Source of the DNA: Candidatus Mediterraneibacter stercorigallinarum | GTDB taxonomy: Bacteria > Bacillota > Clostridia > Lachnospirales > Lachnospiraceae | Reading direction: 5' to 3' | Length of the DNA stretch: 14,717 bases | Assembly: GCA_019116185.1 (NCBI GenBank) | Contig: DXCD01000131.1 | Span: 1-14,717 of the forward strand | Shown here: positions 13,776 through 14,717 of the stretch, one piece after another | How the letters are laid out: the number at the start of each line of letters is the position of its first letter | Numbering within the stretch: position 1 is the stretch's first letter | Made by a program: the position numbers and the translations under genes | Notes under the pieces: model-generated | The model's input: the letters and a program-made list of their open reading frames with translations, nothing else | Database searches by the model: none | Told to the model about the DNA's origin: nothing

Positions 13776-13798
13776 AAAAATTTGAAAAAAGTTTGAAA
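13776..13798. promoter_or_regulatory. Phased A-tracts upstream of the merR promoter
   Basis: Three A-tracts (13776-13780, 13785-13790, 13795-13798) are spaced about 9-10 bp apart, close to one helical turn, and end 5 bp before the -35 at 13803. Such phasing is expected to bend DNA and may act as an UP-like element. Confidence 0.4.
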
Positions 13799-13802
13799 AT
13801 GC

Positions 13803-13833
13803 TTGACTTAGAGTGAACTCCAAGGTGTATGCT
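13803..13833 (+). promoter_or_regulatory. MerR-type promoter with 19-bp spacer and internal operator
   Basis: The -35 TTGACT (13803-13808) and -10 TATGCT (13828-13833) are 19 bp apart, too far for normal sigma-A use but typical of promoters that MerR-family activators untwist. The spacer holds the inverted repeat CTTAGAGTGAACTCCAAG (13807-13824; 7 of 9 pairs), matching the usual operator of AdhR/NmlR-type regulators. The gene product encoded at 13938 is the expected binder, so the circuit is probably autoregulated. Confidence 0.82.
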
Positions 13834-13937
13834 CGGTTTACAGCAGAGCATTTGATAAAGCTGCCTGGTACATCTATGTGATGTGAAAAATGAAAGACAG
13901 GCATGAGTGTATGCGGGCAATGTAAAGGAGAATTGGC
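13834..13937 (+). other. Structured leader of the merR-adh transcript
   Basis: This leader of about 100 nt holds a hairpin GCCTG (13863-13867) with CAGGC (13898-13902) that encloses ACATC (13870-13874) with GATGT (13880-13884). The ribosome-binding site AAAGGAGA lies just before the ATG at 13938. No open reading frame or known riboswitch is recognisable. Confidence 0.3.
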
Positions 13938-14345
13938 ATGACAATAAAAGAGGTCAGCGAAAAATATGATATTCCCGCGGATACCCTGCGTTATTATGAA
14001 CGTGTCGGAGCAATTCCGCCGGTGACAAGGACAGCGGGCGGGATCCGTGACTATCAGGAGGAGGATATCGGCTGGGTGGAACAGGCCAAATGCATGCGTT
14101 CGGCAGGGCTTCCGATCGAAGCTCTGATCGAATACCTGACTCTTTTTAAAGAAGGGGATTCTACTATCCCTGCCCGGTTAGAGCTGCTCGCCGCGCAGAG
14201 GGATGCACTGCTGGATCAGCGCCGGAAGATCGACGAAACGCTGGAGCGTCTGAATTATAAGATCGGGCGTTACCAGATCGCCATGGAAACCGGGGAGCTG
14301 ACATGGGAGGAGGCAGAGACGCCTGACCTTCCGCAGCATAAATAA
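13938..14345 (+). CDS. MerR-family regulator, AdhR/NmlR-like
   Basis: This 135-residue regulator has an N-terminal winged helix-turn-helix (1-70). It begins MTIKEVSEKYDIPADTLRYY, the standard MerR opening, and continues with ERVGAIPP and GGIRDYQEEDI. A helical dimerisation segment (about 75-118) follows, then a short acidic tail. There are no metal-binding Cys clusters; the single cysteine is Cys52 (EQAKCMRSAG), the position of the conserved Cys that senses aldehydes or electrophiles in B. subtilis AdhR and relatives. The gene is preceded by a 19-bp-spacer MerR promoter and followed after 19 bp by an alcohol dehydrogenase gene, as in adhR-adh loci. The expected role is activation of its own operon under carbonyl or thiol stress. 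The DNA-binding class is secure; the signal is inferred from Cys52 and context. Confidence 0.92.
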   Translation: MTIKEVSEKYDIPADTLRYYERVGAIPPVTRTAGGIRDYQEEDIGWVEQAKCMRSAGLPIEALIEYLTLFKEGDSTIPARLELLAAQRDALLDQRRKIDETLERLNYKIGRYQIAMETGELTWEEAETPDLPQHK

Positions 14346-14364
14346 AAACAGGAGGAAAACAGAC

Positions 14365-14717
14365 ATGCAAAACTTTGATTATCAGACACCGACCAGACTT
14401 ATTTTCGGAGAAGGAGTTATCTCCAATCTGCCTGAAGTAATGAAGCCGCTCGGGAAGAAGATCCTTATGACCTATGGTTCCGGAAGCATCAAGAAAATCG
14501 GACTTTATGACAAGGTAAAAGAACTGCTTGCCGGATTTGAGATCTATGAGCTTTCGGACATTCAGCCCAATCCAAAATACGATCCAAGCGTTCTGGATGG
14601 CGTCCGCATCTGCAAAGAAAACGGGATCGAAGCGATCCTTGCGGTCGGAGGCGGCAGCGTGCTTGACTGCTCCAAGGCAATCGCCGCAGGCGCGAAATAC
14701 GACGGCGATCCGTGGGA
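14365..14717 (+). CDS. Iron-containing alcohol dehydrogenase, N-terminal part (3' end outside window)
   Basis: The first 117 residues are visible; the frame runs off the right edge. The N-terminus MQNFDYQTPTRLIFGEG and the NAD(P)-binding motif AVGGGSVLDCSKAIAAGAKY (about 93-112) are typical of group III, iron-dependent alcohol dehydrogenases of the YqhD/BdhA (butanol dehydrogenase) branch, which reduce aldehydes with NAD(P)H. The Asp of the GGGSxxD motif is present. The metal-binding His/Asp residues would lie downstream, outside the window. AGGAGG at 14350-14355 supports the start, and the gene lies 19 bp after merR with no terminator, so the two are co-transcribed. A role in clearing toxic aldehydes fits the AdhR-like regulator. 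Confidence 0.9.
   Translation, partial: MQNFDYQTPTRLIFGEGVISNLPEVMKPLGKKILMTYGSGSIKKIGLYDKVKELLAGFEIYELSDIQPNPKYDPSVLDGVRICKENGIEAILAVGGGSVLDCSKAIAAGAKYDGDPW

Overview
The window looks like a chromosomal segment from a gut-dwelling Firmicute, most probably a Lachnospiraceae member (Mediterraneibacter/Blautia/Dorea type). This is inferred from strong AGGAGG ribosome-binding sites, moderate GC, a cell-wall-anchored fucosidase ending in a KTGD-type sorting signal, a bile-salt-hydrolase-like enzyme, a BceAB-type peptide-resistance module and an AdhR-like regulator. No rRNA, tRNA, CRISPR array or insertion sequence was seen. All but one of the genes lie on the + strand.

Layout. 1-269: the 3' end of a small Cys-rich protein (DUF3795-like), then a terminator. 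460-5008: a four-gene operon of ABC ATPase, FtsX-type permease, OmpR-family response regulator and intramembrane-sensing histidine kinase (a BceABRS antimicrobial-peptide sensing and detoxification module). A BceR-like inverted repeat sits just upstream of its promoter. 5042-5749 (-): an SDR oxidoreductase whose tetrad Asn position is Gly. 5750-6060: a divergent intergenic region with a 13-bp palindrome and a sigma-A-like promoter. 6061-10188: a 1375-residue secreted, wall-anchored GH95 alpha-L-fucosidase (Big_2, CBM32/F5-8 and three FIVAR-like modules), closed by a strong terminator. 10401-11408: a choloylglycine-hydrolase-family enzyme. 11496-11783: a small holin-like membrane protein with no phage context. 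11893-12768: a YdiB-like shikimate/quinate dehydrogenase preceded by a perfect 9-bp inverted repeat over its promoter. 12781-12828: a large REP-like hairpin. 12841-13770: an EamA/DMT transporter. 13938-14345: a MerR/AdhR-type regulator with a 19-bp-spacer promoter. 14365-end: the start of an iron-dependent alcohol dehydrogenase.

How the genes fit together. The Bce block is a self-contained sense-and-respond unit for envelope-active peptides. The fucosidase releases terminal fucose from host glycans (mucin or milk-type) at the cell surface, and the bile salt hydrolase deconjugates bile salts, so both point to life in a mammalian gut. The MerR-adh pair looks like an aldehyde or electrophile-stress circuit in which the regulator controls its own promoter and the downstream dehydrogenase. 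The aroE/eamA pair is probably read together but may be modulated by the hairpin between them. I did not find a clearly new multi-gene system. The most interesting signals are small: the regulatory inverted repeats, the REP-like hairpin at the eamA ribosome-binding site, the atypical SDR active site and the orphan holin-like gene.
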